Assembly: GCF_001275385.1 (NCBI RefSeq)
Contig: NZ_LGIW01000017.1
Location: 1 to 41,536, forward strand
Direction: 5' to 3'
Origin: Exiguobacterium sp. BMC-KP
GTDB taxonomy: Bacteria; Bacillota; Bacilli; Exiguobacteriales; Exiguobacteriaceae
Length of the DNA: 41,536 bases
Shown piece by piece: positions 22,219 to 30,998 of the stretch (positions are counted from its first letter, which is position 1; the number at the start of each line of letters is the position of its first letter). The notes beneath the pieces were generated by a model. The model searched no databases and was not told the DNA's origin. It was given only the letters and a program-made list of their open reading frames with translations. Position numbers and translations under genes: made by a program.

Positions 22219-23762
22219 ATAAACGAACGATTGCCCAAGGCGCAGCATTACTTGCGATCTCTAGTTATATCTCGAAATTACTCAGCTTCTTTTACCGGAT
22301 TCCGTATCAGAATCTTGCCGGTGACTTTGGACTGTATGTCTATCAGACCGTCTATCCGTTATTTGCGATTGCGGCAGCGCTCGGCATTTATGCGCTGCCT
22401 GTCATCGTGGCGAAATTGACGCTTCACCACCCAGATGAGAAACGAGAAGTTCTCTGGTCGATTTTTTATGTCTTACTTGCCATGACCGTCTTTTTCGGGG
22501 TGCTTGGTTGGTGGATCGCCCCGACACTTGCCGGATGGTTTGGGGATAACAAACTCGTCGTTCCCTTGCGTGCAGTGACGTGTACGTTTTACTTACTGCC
22601 CGTGATTGCCGTTCTACGAGGCATGTTTCAAGCAGATCTTGAGATGCGACCGACTGCCGTATCCCAAGTCTCTGAAAATGCCGTTCGCGTCGGACTGATG
22701 TTGCTCGTGACCTATATCGGTGTCTCGATGCAGGCAGATCCTTACTGGATTGGTGCGAGTGCTCATTTAACGGCGATCGGCGGCAGTGTGGTTTCGTTAT
22801 TCGTTTTATTGCGTTTTGCGAAAGGAAAGATCGGTCGTCCTGTGTTTTCAAGTGTTCACGTACGACGGGTCGGTAAGGTGCTCGTGACAAGCGGTGTGGC
22901 AGTTAGTATCGCGTCACTTGCCTTATTGTTGATGCAATTGATCGACGGGTTGACGTTCGTCAATCTACTTGGCAATACGACGGAGACGAAAATCGAAAAA
23001 GGGGTCCTCGATCGTGGATACCCATTATTGCAATTTGCGATTTTATTTGCGACATCAATGAGTCTTGCGAGCGTTCCGTCCTTATCGACCGCATATCGAA
23101 AGCATGATCCACGGATGATGCGTCAACAATTGGAAACGCTGCTCCGTTCCGGTCTGTTGATTGCCGCTGCAGCGACGATCGGTTTAATGGGTGTGATGCG
23201 TCCGCTCAATATTGCGTTATATCAAAATGACGAAGGAACAGTAGGGTTGATTTGGCTCGCAGCGACGTCATTTGCTGCTTCGATCGCGATGATGATTGTC
23301 TCTTGTCTGCAGTCAGTCGATGCCGAAAAATATGCGCTCGTCGGTGTTCTTGTCGGATTAGGGGCGAAGCTCGCTCTGAATCTCTATTTCATTCCCCGAT
23401 ATGGTATGATCGGGGCGGGTATGGCGACATTTGGCGGTTTTGCCGTCATGGCGGCGGCTCAGTGGATTTTATTGAATCGGAAGTTCGGTCGCGTATCAGC
23501 AGGAAACACATTTTATCGCCGACTGATCTTACCTGTGCTTGCCATGAGTGTGTTTCTGTATCTGATCGAAACGTTCTTTCAGCTATTTGAGCTTGAGACA
23601 CGAATCGGTGCGGCACTCGAAGTCGGCGTCCTTGTCGTCGGTGGTGCCATCATTTACGGCAGTATGGCGTTACGCGTCCGGACATTAACAGCACAAGAGT
23701 GGGCGTTATTGCCTTTAGGAGATAAGTTATATCAGATGTACCAACGTAGGAGGAGCATATGA
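22215..23762 (+). CDS. yabM: Polysaccharide/lipid II flippase family protein (YabM, MurJ-like)
   Basis: A 515-residue integral membrane protein of the MOP superfamily (PST/MviN-type) with about 14 hydrophobic segments. The N-terminus has QGAALLAISSYISKLLSFFY, with RIPYQNLAGD following, the SpoVB/YabM/YtgP signature. Relatives flip lipid-linked wall precursors. In B. subtilis YabM is a MurJ-family paralogue, and SpoVB acts in spore cortex formation. The slot between mfd and mazG matches yabM, with spoVT missing before it. It overlaps mfd and mazG by 4 nt each. The transported substrate is inferred only. Confidence 0.9.
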   Translation: MNKRTIAQGAALLAISSYISKLLSFFYRIPYQNLAGDFGLYVYQTVYPLFAIAAALGIYALPVIVAKLTLHHPDEKREVLWSIFYVLLAMTVFFGVLGWWIAPTLAGWFGDNKLVVPLRAVTCTFYLLPVIAVLRGMFQADLEMRPTAVSQVSENAVRVGLMLLVTYIGVSMQADPYWIGASAHLTAIGGSVVSLFVLLRFAKGKIGRPVFSSVHVRRVGKVLVTSGVAVSIASLALLLMQLIDGLTFVNLLGNTTETKIEKGVLDRGYPLLQFAILFATSMSLASVPSLSTAYRKHDPRMMRQQLETLLRSGLLIAAAATIGLMGVMRPLNIALYQNDEGTVGLIWLAATSFAASIAMMIVSCLQSVDAEKYALVGVLVGLGAKLALNLYFIPRYGMIGAGMATFGGFAVMAAAQWILLNRKFGRVSAGNTFYRRLILPVLAMSVFLYLIETFFQLFELETRIGAALEVGVLVVGGAIIYGSMALRVRTLTAQEWALLPLGDKLYQMYQRRRSI

Positions 23763-25189
23763 CACACCGAATTACGATCGTCGGCCTTGGCGTCGGCGAA
23801 CTGGAACAATTGCCATTCGGCATCTATCGATTATTAAAAAATACGACACAACCTGTCTATTTACGGACAATGGATCATCCGGTCGTTTCAGAACTCGCAG
23901 CAGAGGGAATGAACTTTACATCATTTGACTCGGTTTACGAACGACATAGTCGGTTTGAAGATGTATACACAGAAATCGTCGAGGAATTGCTTTACCTTTC
24001 TGAAACGACGGACATCATCTACGCCGTTCCAGGACATCCATTAGTCGCTGAGAGTACCGTGCAACAGTTGTTACAACGGACAGACAATGTCGATGTCGTA
24101 GGGGGACAAAGTTTTCTCGATCCGATGTTCGCAGCCCTTGGCGTGGATCCGATTGAAGGATTCCAGTTACTTGATGCAACAGCGTTTGCCGTTGATGAAG
24201 CACAGATTCGTCAACATCTGCTGATTGGACAAGTCTATGATGCGCTTGTCGCAGGTGATTTAAAGGTCCAGTTGATGGAACGGTATCCGGATGAACATTT
24301 GGTCACTCTTGTCACAGCAGCAGGTACAAGTCAGCAAACCGTTCAAAACGTACCGTTGTATGAACTCGATCATGTGACGACGCTCAGTAACTTAACGACG
24401 GTCTATGTACCACCGGTTACGGATGAGCAGACGTTGAATCGCGACTTCTCGACCTTAAAAGAGATTATCGCTCGTTTACGTGGCGAAGGTGGGTGTCCGT
24501 GGGATCAAGAGCAAACTCATGAGTCCTTAAAACGGCATTTAATCGAAGAATCTTACGAATTACTGGAAGCCATCGACCTTCAGGACGATAATTTAATGAT
24601 AGAAGAGCTAGGAGATGTCCTCTTACAGGTCATGCTCCACGCACAAATTGGTTTAGATGAAGGTTATTTTGATATTCGAGACGTCATCGGAAGCGTCAGT
24701 GATAAGATGATTCGTCGTCATCCGCATGTTTTCGGGGAAACGACTGTCGATTCTTCAGAAGATGTCGTTTCGAACTGGCAAGACATCAAAGCGCAAGAAA
24801 AACCAGAGCGGACTTTCTTGCTTGATGGTGTGACAAAAGGAGCACCTGCTTTGATGCGGGCAGAAGCTATTCAAAAGAAAGTGGCGAAAGTCGGTTTTGA
24901 GTGGGAAGACGTCGAGGGGGCACTTGAAAAAGTGATCGAAGAGTTACGTGAATTGAAAGAAGCAGCACTAGAAGAACGACTCGGAGAATTCGGAGACGTC
25001 CTGTTTTCGATGGCACTCGTCGGAAAATACCTCGGTCTATCGGCAGAAGAGGGATTACAACGAACGAACGATAAATTCATTCGCCGTTTTACACGGATGG
25101 AACAACTAGCGGATCGACCGCTCGTTGAGATGACGCTTGAAGAACAAGATTTACTCTGGCATCAAGCGAAGCAGGAGGAACAGTCATGA
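23759..25189 (+). CDS. mazG: Tetrapyrrole methylase-MazG fusion (YabN), NTP pyrophosphohydrolase
   Basis: A 476-residue two-domain protein. Residues ~1-220 are a tetrapyrrole (corrin/porphyrin) methylase-like domain of unknown activity (ITIVGLGVGELEQLPFG, AVPGHPLVAEST). Residues ~235-476 are a MazG NTP pyrophosphohydrolase with GGCPWDQEQTHESL and the EESYE...EELGD metal-binding helices, followed by a second repeat ending GEFGDVLFSM. MazG hydrolyses canonical or damaged NTPs to NMP. The fusion is standard in Bacilli. It overlaps yabM and rqcP by 4 nt each, forming a mfd-yabM-mazG-rqcP chain. Confidence 0.94.
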   Translation: MTHRITIVGLGVGELEQLPFGIYRLLKNTTQPVYLRTMDHPVVSELAAEGMNFTSFDSVYERHSRFEDVYTEIVEELLYLSETTDIIYAVPGHPLVAESTVQQLLQRTDNVDVVGGQSFLDPMFAALGVDPIEGFQLLDATAFAVDEAQIRQHLLIGQVYDALVAGDLKVQLMERYPDEHLVTLVTAAGTSQQTVQNVPLYELDHVTTLSNLTTVYVPPVTDEQTLNRDFSTLKEIIARLRGEGGCPWDQEQTHESLKRHLIEESYELLEAIDLQDDNLMIEELGDVLLQVMLHAQIGLDEGYFDIRDVIGSVSDKMIRRHPHVFGETTVDSSEDVVSNWQDIKAQEKPERTFLLDGVTKGAPALMRAEAIQKKVAKVGFEWEDVEGALEKVIEELRELKEAALEERLGEFGDVLFSMALVGKYLGLSAEEGLQRTNDKFIRRFTRMEQLADRPLVEMTLEEQDLLWHQAKQEEQS

Positions 25190-25458
25190 GACTTGATAAA
25201 TTTTTAAAAGTGTCGCGTCTGATCAAACGACGGACGCTTGCGAAAGAAGTCGCCGATCAAGGGCGTATTACGATCAACGGTAATGTAGCAAAAGCAAGTA
25301 GTACCGTAGCAGCAGGTGATGAGATGACGATACGGTTCGGAAATAAGATCGTCACAGTTGCTATATCGAGCATTAAAGAACATGCGAAAAAAGAAGAAGC
25401 ATCTGATATGTATGAGATCATCCGTGAAGAAAAGGTGAATTCCGAAGAATCGATGTGA
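25186..25458 (+). CDS. rqcP: S4-domain ribosome quality-control factor RqcP (YabO/HslR)
   Basis: A 90-residue stand-alone S4 RNA-binding domain (MRLDKFLKVSRLIKRRTLAK then DQGRITINGNVAKASSTV). In B. subtilis RqcP binds tRNA on obstructed 60S particles and works with RqcH in alanine tailing of stalled peptides. Related HslR binds free 50S carrying nascent chains. The length fits (86 residues in B. subtilis). It overlaps mazG by 4 nt. B. subtilis yabP and yabQ, sporulation genes that follow yabO, are missing; divIC comes next. Confidence 0.92.
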   Translation: MRLDKFLKVSRLIKRRTLAKEVADQGRITINGNVAKASSTVAAGDEMTIRFGNKIVTVAISSIKEHAKKEEASDMYEIIREEKVNSEESM

Positions 25459-25482
25459 TTTACCGGAAAAAGGAAGTATACT
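25455..25482 (+). promoter_or_regulatory. Possible divIC promoter
   Basis: TATACT near 25477-25482 with a weak TGTGAT about 17 bp upstream. It lies in the 65-bp gap between rqcP and divIC. Confidence 0.3.
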
Positions 25483-25523
25483 AAGAGTGTCAGGGATGAC
25501 CACTCAGAAAGAGGAGGGATGAT

Positions 25524-25901
25524 ATGCCAACACCGCTCGAATCGGGGCGTCCTACGCCAAAGATCAAGCCGCTCAATGACCGCAAGAAGCAATTGAGTCA
25601 GAATGCCATCGAAAACCGTCGACGTCTCAAAAATCGCTTTTTCCTGTGTCTGACCGTCTTTTTGCTCATCTTTTCCCTCATGGGGTGGTCATACATGGAA
25701 AAACGGCAATTGATCGCAGAACAAAAGCAGTCATTTCAAGTAGCTGAACAAGAGCAGACAAAAGCGAAAAAAGAAACGGCTCGTCTGAAAGAAGAAATCA
25801 GTCGTCTCAATGATAAAGAATATGTGGCGAACCTAGCTCGAAGTGAGTTGCTCTATTCGAAAAAAGGGGAAACGATCTTCTACTTTTCACCTGAAGACTA
25901 A
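25524..25901 (+). CDS. divIC: Cell division protein DivIC (FtsB family)
   Basis: A 125-residue bitopic membrane protein of the DivIC/FtsB family, which forms the septal complex with FtsL and DivIB. A basic, cytoplasmic N-terminus of ~32 residues is followed by one transmembrane helix (about 35-57, RFFLCLTVFLLIFSLMGWSY). An extracellular coiled coil rich in E, K and Q covers ~60-98. The C-terminal YVANLARSELLYSKKGETIF is the conserved DivIC block. The ribosome binding site is AGAGGAGGG. Position between rqcP and yabR is as in B. subtilis minus yabP/yabQ. Confidence 0.94.
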   Translation: MPTPLESGRPTPKIKPLNDRKKQLSQNAIENRRRLKNRFFLCLTVFLLIFSLMGWSYMEKRQLIAEQKQSFQVAEQEQTKAKKETARLKEEISRLNDKEYVANLARSELLYSKKGETIFYFSPED

Positions 25902-25919
25902 TTGAAGGTTGCCGATTGA

Positions 25920-25948
25920 TTGAAAAAAGAATGAATCACTCGTATAAT
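25920..25948 (+). promoter_or_regulatory. yabR promoter
   Basis: TTGAAA (25920-25925), 17 bp and TATAAT (25943-25948), a near-consensus sigma-A promoter 36 bp before the yabR ATG. Confidence 0.8.
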
Positions 25949-25984
25949 AAGAAACGAATCAACTAAAAAGGAGCAATACAATTT

Positions 25985-26500
25985 ATGTCGATTGAAGTAG
26001 GCAGCAAAGTGCAAGGGAAAGTAACAGGCATCACGAATTTCGGAGCGTTCGTTGAGTTACCAACAGGGAAAACTGGTCTTGTTCACATCAGTGAAGTGGC
26101 AGATTCTTATGTTAAGGACATCAATGATGTATTAACGGTCGGTCAAGAAATCACCGTTAAAGTCTTAAGTGTTGAAAACGATGGTAAGATTGGTCTTTCC
26201 ATCAAAAAAGCCGTCGATCGTCCAGAAGGTGAACGCCCACGTCCGGCACGTCAGTTTGACCGTGGACCACGTCCAGCAGGACAAGATCGCGGACCACGTT
26301 CGTTCGATAACAAAGGACCACGTGGAGGCGGTAACCGTGGAGGCTTCAACAAAGGTGGCCGTAACACACCACCACCGCGCAAAGAACAATCGTTCGATAC
26401 GTTGATGTCTAGTTTCCTGAAAGATAGTGAAGATCGTCTTGCTACATTGAAACGTCAAACGGATTCAAAACGTGGCGGACGCGGCGCAAAACGTCAATAA
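25985..26500 (+). CDS. yabR: S1-domain RNA-binding protein with RG-rich insert (YabR)
   Basis: A 171-residue protein. Residues 1-75 are an S1 RNA-binding domain (VGSKVQGKVTGITNFGAFVE, then GLVHISEVADSYVKD and KIGLSIKKA). Residues ~79-132 form an R-, G- and P-rich low-complexity segment with several RG dipeptides (DRGPRP, QDRGPRS, GPRGGGNRGG, NKGGRN). The C-terminal 136-171 block (SFDTLMSSFLKDSEDRL...KRGGRGAKR) matches the end of YabR. B. subtilis YabR is about 128 residues, so the insert accounts for the extra length. Relatives (GSP13/CvfD) are ribosome-associated post-transcriptional regulators. It has its own promoter and terminator. Confidence 0.93.
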   Translation: MSIEVGSKVQGKVTGITNFGAFVELPTGKTGLVHISEVADSYVKDINDVLTVGQEITVKVLSVENDGKIGLSIKKAVDRPEGERPRPARQFDRGPRPAGQDRGPRSFDNKGPRGGGNRGGFNKGGRNTPPPRKEQSFDTLMSSFLKDSEDRLATLKRQTDSKRGGRGAKRQ

Positions 26501-26528
26501 CTTGCTGACCTGTTCTTTATAAGAATAG

Positions 26529-26559
26529 AGATGGAATGACGCCGTTCATTCCATCTTTT
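26529..26559 (+). terminator. Intrinsic terminator after yabR
   Basis: A perfect 11-bp stem AGATGGAATGA / TCATTCCATCT with a 6-nt loop and a T-rich tail. Confidence 0.88.
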
Positions 26560-26589
26560 ATTTTTTTGAAATTATTTTTATAAAAAGCG

Positions 26590-26618
26590 TTGACTTTCAT
26601 TTGACCTGCCCGTATTAT
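26590..26618 (+). promoter_or_regulatory. tRNA-Met/tRNA-Glu promoter
   Basis: TTGACT (26590-26595), 17 bp and TATTAT (26613-26618), placed about 36 bp before tRNA-Met. Confidence 0.8.
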
Positions 26619-26653
26619 AGAAAATGTGCTTAAGACGCACGAGTTAAAAATAT

Positions 26654-26730
26654 GGCGGTGTAGCTCAGCTGGCTAGAGCGTACGGTTCATACCCGTGAGG
26701 TCGTGGGTTCGACTCCCTCCGCCGCTACCA
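26654..26730 (+). tRNA. tRNA-Met (CAT), elongator type, CCA encoded
   Basis: A 77-nt cloverleaf with anticodon loop TTCATAC on stem TACGG/CCGTG, acceptor GGCGGTG/CGCCGCT and an encoded CCA end. It resembles Bacillus elongator tRNA-Met rather than the initiator or the tRNA-Ile2 that TilS modifies. The T stem GTGGG/CCCTC has one T-T mismatch (50-64). Confidence 0.93.
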
Positions 26731-26739
26731 TATTTTTTT

Positions 26740-26811
26740 GGCCCGTTGGTCAAGCGGTTAAGACACCGCCCTTTCACGGCGGTAACACGGGTTCGAATCC
26801 CGTACGGGTCA
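26740..26811 (+). tRNA. tRNA-Glu (TTC), CCA not encoded
   Basis: A 72-nt cloverleaf: acceptor GGCCCGT/ACGGGTC, anticodon loop CTTTCAC on stem CCGCC/GGCGG, T stem ACGGG/CCCGT. The following bases are TTC, so CCA must be added by tRNA nucleotidyltransferase. It lies 9 nt after tRNA-Met on the same transcript. Confidence 0.95.
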
Positions 26812-26816
26812 TTCTC

Positions 26817-26853
26817 AAAAAGCTATCTCTATTATATAGAGATAGCTTTTTTT
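26817..26853 (+). terminator. Intrinsic terminator of the tRNA operon
   Basis: A 15-bp perfect stem (26817-26831 with 26837-26851), 5-nt loop and a run of seven T. Confidence 0.92.
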
Positions 26854-26882
26854 AGGTTTTAATGGAAAGGGGTGAAGTCGTT

Positions 26883-28115
26883 ATGGAAGGTGTGCCGTTC
26901 GAACCGCTCCTAGTCGGAGTGTCTGGGGGATGTGACTCGATGGTACTCGTCGATCGGTTGTACCGAGACGGGTACGACATTGCGATTGCGCATGTGCACC
27001 ACGGATTACGAGAAGCATCCGACGAAGAAGCACGTTTTATCAAAGACTGGGCAGCGACTCGAAAGATTTCGTTTTTCATGACGCGTTTAGACTGGGCAGG
27101 ACGAAAGAGCTCGCAAGCAGCTTGTCGTGAAGCACGGTATGCGTTTTTTGAGCGAATCATGGAAGAAACAGGACGCTCGCGTCTTGTTCTCGCCCATCAT
27201 CAAGATGATCAAATCGAAACGCTACTAGTTCAGCTCGTTCGAGGAGAGGCGCAAATTGATGGCATTCCCGCCATTCGTCCGTTTGGTGACGGCTGGTTAC
27301 ATCGACCGTTACTACATGAATCGAAGCAAGCATTACTCGATTATGCATGGCAACATGAGGTATCGTGGCGAGAGGATGCATCAAATGCAGAAACGACCTA
27401 TTTACGAAATCAAATTCGGCATACGATTCTTCCGCCGTTGCGAGACATTCGTCCTGGTTTTGAACAGGCAACAGCAGCTGCAGCACTTGCGCGACAGGAA
27501 ATCATGCGCGAACAGGCGACATTCGTTTCCATTTACCTCGATCGGTGCAAAGAAGAGAACGGAATTCCGGTAGCACGGATTTTAGAATTGCCGACGGATT
27601 TACAACGGCTCGTCTTGCCGACGTTAACGGGTGAAACGTTTTCTTCCGAAACGATTCGTCACTTTGTTACATGGCTTCGGGTGGATAAGGGCTCGGACGA
27701 AGTGTATTATGGAAACTGGAGGATGCGACGTGCATATGGCTTTTTGATGCAAGATCGTGTGATGCGGTCAATGAATGACGATTTACCGTTTCAAGTAGGG
27801 GAGAATTTGGGAACGTATCATTATGGTGAACAAATGCTTCGCTTCTCAATTGGAACACACGGGATTCCACTGGACGCGATTGCGTTTCCGTTGACGGTAC
27901 GTCCGCCACGTCCGGGAGATCGGATTCAACTTGCTGTTGGTTCCAAAAAAGTCAGTCGAATTCTGATTGATGCGAAGGTTCCACGTTATCTCCGGGAACA
28001 AGTGCCGGTCGTCGTCGATGCAAATGGAGTGACTTTAGCCGTCATTGGACATCGAATTGCAATATTCGGGTCATTTGAACTCCTCGCAAAATCTTATTTA
28101 ATGATAGAATGGTAA
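26883..28115 (+). CDS. tilS: tRNA(Ile)-lysidine synthase
   Basis: A 410-residue TilS, which converts C34 of tRNA-Ile2 (CAU) to lysidine so that it reads AUA instead of AUG. The N-type ATP-pyrophosphatase P-loop is SGGCDSM (residues 14-20), with VHHGLREASDEEA and LAHHQDDQIETLL following. The C-terminal domain has TVRPPRPGDRIQL and ILIDAKVPRYLRE. I prefer ATG 26883 (AAAGGGGTG, 8-nt spacing) to ATG 26862, which lacks a ribosome binding site. At 410 residues it is shorter than B. subtilis TilS (472), with a very short N-terminus. B. subtilis spoIIE, yabS and yabT, normally upstream, are absent. Confidence 0.93.
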   Translation: MEGVPFEPLLVGVSGGCDSMVLVDRLYRDGYDIAIAHVHHGLREASDEEARFIKDWAATRKISFFMTRLDWAGRKSSQAACREARYAFFERIMEETGRSRLVLAHHQDDQIETLLVQLVRGEAQIDGIPAIRPFGDGWLHRPLLHESKQALLDYAWQHEVSWREDASNAETTYLRNQIRHTILPPLRDIRPGFEQATAAAALARQEIMREQATFVSIYLDRCKEENGIPVARILELPTDLQRLVLPTLTGETFSSETIRHFVTWLRVDKGSDEVYYGNWRMRRAYGFLMQDRVMRSMNDDLPFQVGENLGTYHYGEQMLRFSIGTHGIPLDAIAFPLTVRPPRPGDRIQLAVGSKKVSRILIDAKVPRYLREQVPVVVDANGVTLAVIGHRIAIFGSFELLAKSYLMIEW

Positions 28116-28148
28116 TGTAGTGTTTATTATGGAGGAGGAATACCTAGC

Positions 28149-28694
28149 ATGACCTTGATGAACGATATGGAAAAAGTACTGATTTCAGAAGAAGAGATCC
28201 AAAATAAAGTGGGCGAACTCGCCGGCGAATTAACAGCGGATTATCACGATCGTTTTCCGTTGCTTGTGTGTGTCTTAAAAGGTGCAATGCCTTTCATGTC
28301 CGATCTTGTCAAAAAGATGGATATGCACCTTGAAATGGACTTCATGGACGTTTCGACGTATCACGGTGGGACAACATCAACAGGTGAAGTCAAGATTGAA
28401 AAAGATTTGAACACATCAGTAGAAGGACGCGACATCTTGATTGTCGAAGATATCATCGACAGCGGATTGACGCTTGGTTACCTCGTAGACCTCTTCAAGT
28501 ACCGGAAAGCGAAGTCCGTTAAAATCGTGACATTGCTCGACAAACCGACAGGACGGAAGAATGACTTGCACGCAGATTACAGTGGCTTCGTCATTCCACA
28601 CGAATTCGTTGTCGGTTATGGTTTGGATTACGAAGAGAAGTACCGTAACCTTCCGTATGTAGGTGTCTTAAAACCTGCAGTCTACGGTGGCTAA
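28149..28694 (+). CDS. hprT: Hypoxanthine-guanine phosphoribosyltransferase
   Basis: A 181-residue purine salvage enzyme that converts hypoxanthine and guanine to IMP and GMP using PRPP. The PRPP loop is [14 protein letters not shown], the acid pair being Glu-Asp. [12 protein letters not shown] and [12 protein letters not shown] (flexible-loop region) and [20 protein letters not shown] near the C-terminus are all standard. The strong ribosome binding site GGAGGAGG precedes ATG 28149; in-frame ATGs at 28158 and 28164 are possible but further away. In Bacilli HprT can bind FtsH and TilS gene neighbours functionally; here only the conserved tilS-hprT-ftsH order is seen. Confidence 0.96.
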   Translation: MTLMNDMEKVLISEEEIQNKVGELAGELTADYHDRFPLLVCVLKGAMPFMSDLVKKMDMHLEMDFMDVSTYHGGTTSTGEVKIEKDLNTSVEGRDILIVEDIIDSGLTLGYLVDLFKYRKAKSVKIVTLLDKPTGRKNDLHADYSGFVIPHEFVVGYGLDYEEKYRNLPYVGVLKPAVYGG

Positions 28695-28718
28695 TTATTT
28701 TTAATCTCGTCTGTCCCA

Positions 28719-28727
28719 TGATAAGAT
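28719..28727 (+). promoter_or_regulatory. Possible ftsH extended -10 promoter
   Basis: TGA followed by TAAGAT (28722-28727). The -35 region (TTTTAA) is weak. The predicted leader is ~80 nt. Confidence 0.4.
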
Positions 28728-28742
28728 GAAACCAATTACAAA

Positions 28743-28797
28743 GCGCGCCCTGTCGCGCCAGGATTCGTATTCATCCATTAGAAAAACGAGATGGATG
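28743..28797 (+). other. Two hairpins in the ftsH 5' leader
   Basis: Hairpin 1 pairs GCGCG (28743-28747) with CGCGC (28754-28758). Hairpin 2 pairs CATCCAT (28772-28778) with ATGGATG (28791-28797) and ends 4 nt before the AGAGGAGG ribosome binding site. It has no T run, so it is not a terminator. Confidence 0.5.
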
Positions 28798-28814
28798 CGG
28801 AGAGGAGGCATAAG

Positions 28815-30818
28815 ATGAACCGAGCAGTGAAGAATACCCTCGTGTTTGGGGTCATTTTTCTAGCTTTGATCTTGTTTCTGCAATACTTGCAGAGTCCAGT
28901 GAACAAAAGCAAAGAAATCAATTACACACAGTTTGTCGAGTCTGTTGAAAAAGGTGAAATCAAGACGGCTACCTTCCAATATGAAGGGCAGACGTATAAT
29001 GTGACAGGAGATTTGCGTGAAAAAGATTCGACGTATGAGACGGTCGTACCGGCTGTTGATACAGAATTAACGGATCTCTACACGCAACTCAAAAGCCAAG
29101 GAGTCAAAATGGACTTTAAGGCAGCAGAAACGAATGGTGGTTGGATCGCGCTGCTAACGACGATCGTTCCATTCATCATCATCTTCATCCTCTTCTTCTT
29201 CTTGATTAATCAAGCGCAAGGTGGCGGTGGTGGCGGTCGCGTCATGAACTTCGGTAAATCGAAGGCACGCCTCTATGATACAGAGAAGAAAAAGATTACG
29301 TTTGATGATGTAGCCGGTGCAGACGAAGAGAAACAAGAGCTCGTCGAAGTCGTCGAATTCTTGAAAGATCCACGTAAATTCGCAAAACTCGGTGCCCGTA
29401 TTCCGAAAGGGGTCCTCCTCGTAGGTCCTCCAGGTACAGGTAAAACGTTGCTTGCGCGTGCCGCAGCTGGTGAAGCTGGCGTACCATTCTTCTCGATTTC
29501 AGGTTCTGACTTCGTTGAGATGTTCGTTGGTGTCGGGGCATCACGTGTCCGTGACTTGTTCGAAAACGCGAAGAAAAATGCACCATGTATCATCTTCATC
29601 GATGAAATCGATGCTGTCGGTCGTCAACGGGGCGCAGGTCTCGGTGGTGGACACGATGAGCGTGAGCAGACATTGAACCAACTTCTCGTTGAGATGGATG
29701 GATTCAGTGAAAACGAAGGCATCATCATGATCGCAGCAACGAACCGTGCTGATATTCTTGACCCTGCGTTACTCCGTCCAGGTCGTTTTGACCGTCAAAT
29801 CACGGTTGACCGTCCAGATGTTGTCGGTCGTGAAGCAGTCTTGAAAGTTCACGCGCGGAATAAACCGCTCGATTCGACAGTTGATTTAAAAGCTATCGCA
29901 CAACGGACACCTGGATTCTCAGGTGCGGATCTTGAAAACCTTCTGAACGAAGCAGCACTTGTTGCGGCTCGGTCAGACCGTGATAAAGTATCGATCGTTG
30001 ATCTCGAAGAAGCGATTGACCGTGTTATCGCTGGACCAGCGAAGAAGAGCCGGATCATCTCGCCGAAAGAGAAAAAGATTGTCGCATGGCACGAAGCAGG
30101 ACATACGATTATCGGTGTCACGCTCGACGATGCGGATGAAGTACACAAAGTAACAATCGTTCCTCGCGGTAACGCGGGTGGATATGTCGTCATGTTGCCA
30201 AAAGAAGATCGTTACTTCATGACGAAGCCGGAACTCGAAGACAAGATTACTGGATTGCTCGGTGGTCGTGTTGCAGAGGACATCGTCTTCGGAGAAGTCT
30301 CGACTGGGGCAAGCAATGACTTCCAACGTGCGACAGGTCTTGCACGGAAAATGGTCATGGAGTTCGGGATGAGTGAAAAACTCGGACCCCTTCAATTCGG
30401 ATCAGGTCAAAGTGGTAACGTCTTCCTCGGCCGTGATTTCCAAAACGAACAGAACTACTCGGATGCGATTGCACACGAGATCGATACGGAAATCCAAGCG
30501 ATCATCAATCGCTGTTACCAAAAAGCGAAAGATATCCTGACTGAGAAACGCGATCAGCTCGACTTGATTGCAACGACGTTGCTTGAAGTTGAAACACTCG
30601 ATCAAAAACAAATTCACCATCTCTTAGAGACAGGCGAATACAAAAAACATGAACCAGAAGCAACGACTCCAAAAGCAGAAGAGAAAGCACCGGAATCGAC
30701 AGATGTAACTGTTGATCAACCGACACAGTCTCCAACGCAAATGGGCTCAGTCGTTGATGAAGGAAAAAATGTAGATACGGATACACCAGATACGCCGCGC
30801 CGCGACGATCAAGTGTAA
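28815..30818 (+). CDS. ftsH: ATP-dependent zinc metalloprotease FtsH
   Basis: A 667-residue membrane AAA+ protease that degrades misfolded membrane proteins and regulators. Two transmembrane helices (about 5-25 and 105-125) flank the external domain. The ATPase has Walker A GPPGTGKT (~203-210), Walker [10 protein letters not shown] (~257-265) and the SRH region ([13 protein letters not shown]). The protease zinc site is HEAGH (~424-428), with the third ligand in STGASNDF. The acidic C-terminal tail is low complexity. I use ATG 28815, with AGAGGAGG at 28801-28808; an in-frame ATG at 28791 lies in the leader hairpin. A terminator follows. Confidence 0.98.
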   Translation: MNRAVKNTLVFGVIFLALILFLQYLQSPVNKSKEINYTQFVESVEKGEIKTATFQYEGQTYNVTGDLREKDSTYETVVPAVDTELTDLYTQLKSQGVKMDFKAAETNGGWIALLTTIVPFIIIFILFFFLINQAQGGGGGGRVMNFGKSKARLYDTEKKKITFDDVAGADEEKQELVEVVEFLKDPRKFAKLGARIPKGVLLVGPPGTGKTLLARAAAGEAGVPFFSISGSDFVEMFVGVGASRVRDLFENAKKNAPCIIFIDEIDAVGRQRGAGLGGGHDEREQTLNQLLVEMDGFSENEGIIMIAATNRADILDPALLRPGRFDRQITVDRPDVVGREAVLKVHARNKPLDSTVDLKAIAQRTPGFSGADLENLLNEAALVAARSDRDKVSIVDLEEAIDRVIAGPAKKSRIISPKEKKIVAWHEAGHTIIGVTLDDADEVHKVTIVPRGNAGGYVVMLPKEDRYFMTKPELEDKITGLLGGRVAEDIVFGEVSTGASNDFQRATGLARKMVMEFGMSEKLGPLQFGSGQSGNVFLGRDFQNEQNYSDAIAHEIDTEIQAIINRCYQKAKDILTEKRDQLDLIATTLLEVETLDQKQIHHLLETGEYKKHEPEATTPKAEEKAPESTDVTVDQPTQSPTQMGSVVDEGKNVDTDTPDTPRRDDQV

Positions 30819-30826
30819 TCCGAAGG

Positions 30827-30862
30827 GAACGGATTCGATAACCATCGAATCCGTTCTTTTTT
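30827..30862 (+). terminator. Intrinsic terminator after ftsH
   Basis: A perfect 13-bp stem (30827-30839 with 30844-30856), loop AACC and six T. Confidence 0.93.
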
Positions 30863-30909
30863 GTTGCAGAATGGGTGAATACACATCTGTAGGTGTGGCT
30901 ATACGAGCA

Positions 30910-30918
30910 TGGTATAAT
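30910..30918 (+). promoter_or_regulatory. coaX extended -10 promoter
   Basis: TGG plus TATAAT (30913-30918) without a clear -35 hexamer. It probably serves the coaX-hslO-yacD-like group. Confidence 0.6.
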
Positions 30919-30998
30919 CACAACGTATATCATTCCTATCGTGCAGAATTGGAATGGAGAAAAGAATGAAAATCGAGAAGAAGCGGGGAAATAAGCAA

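Noticed and set aside
22215-23762. Calling the flippase SpoVB
   Set aside because: The family is shared, but the mfd-mazG slot is that of yabM, and sporulation genes are absent from the region.
26654-26730. The CAT-anticodon tRNA being tRNA-Ile2, the substrate of the adjacent tilS
   Set aside because: Acceptor, D-arm and anticodon-stem sequences fit Bacillus elongator tRNA-Met, not tRNA-Ile2. The neighbourhood is conserved synteny.
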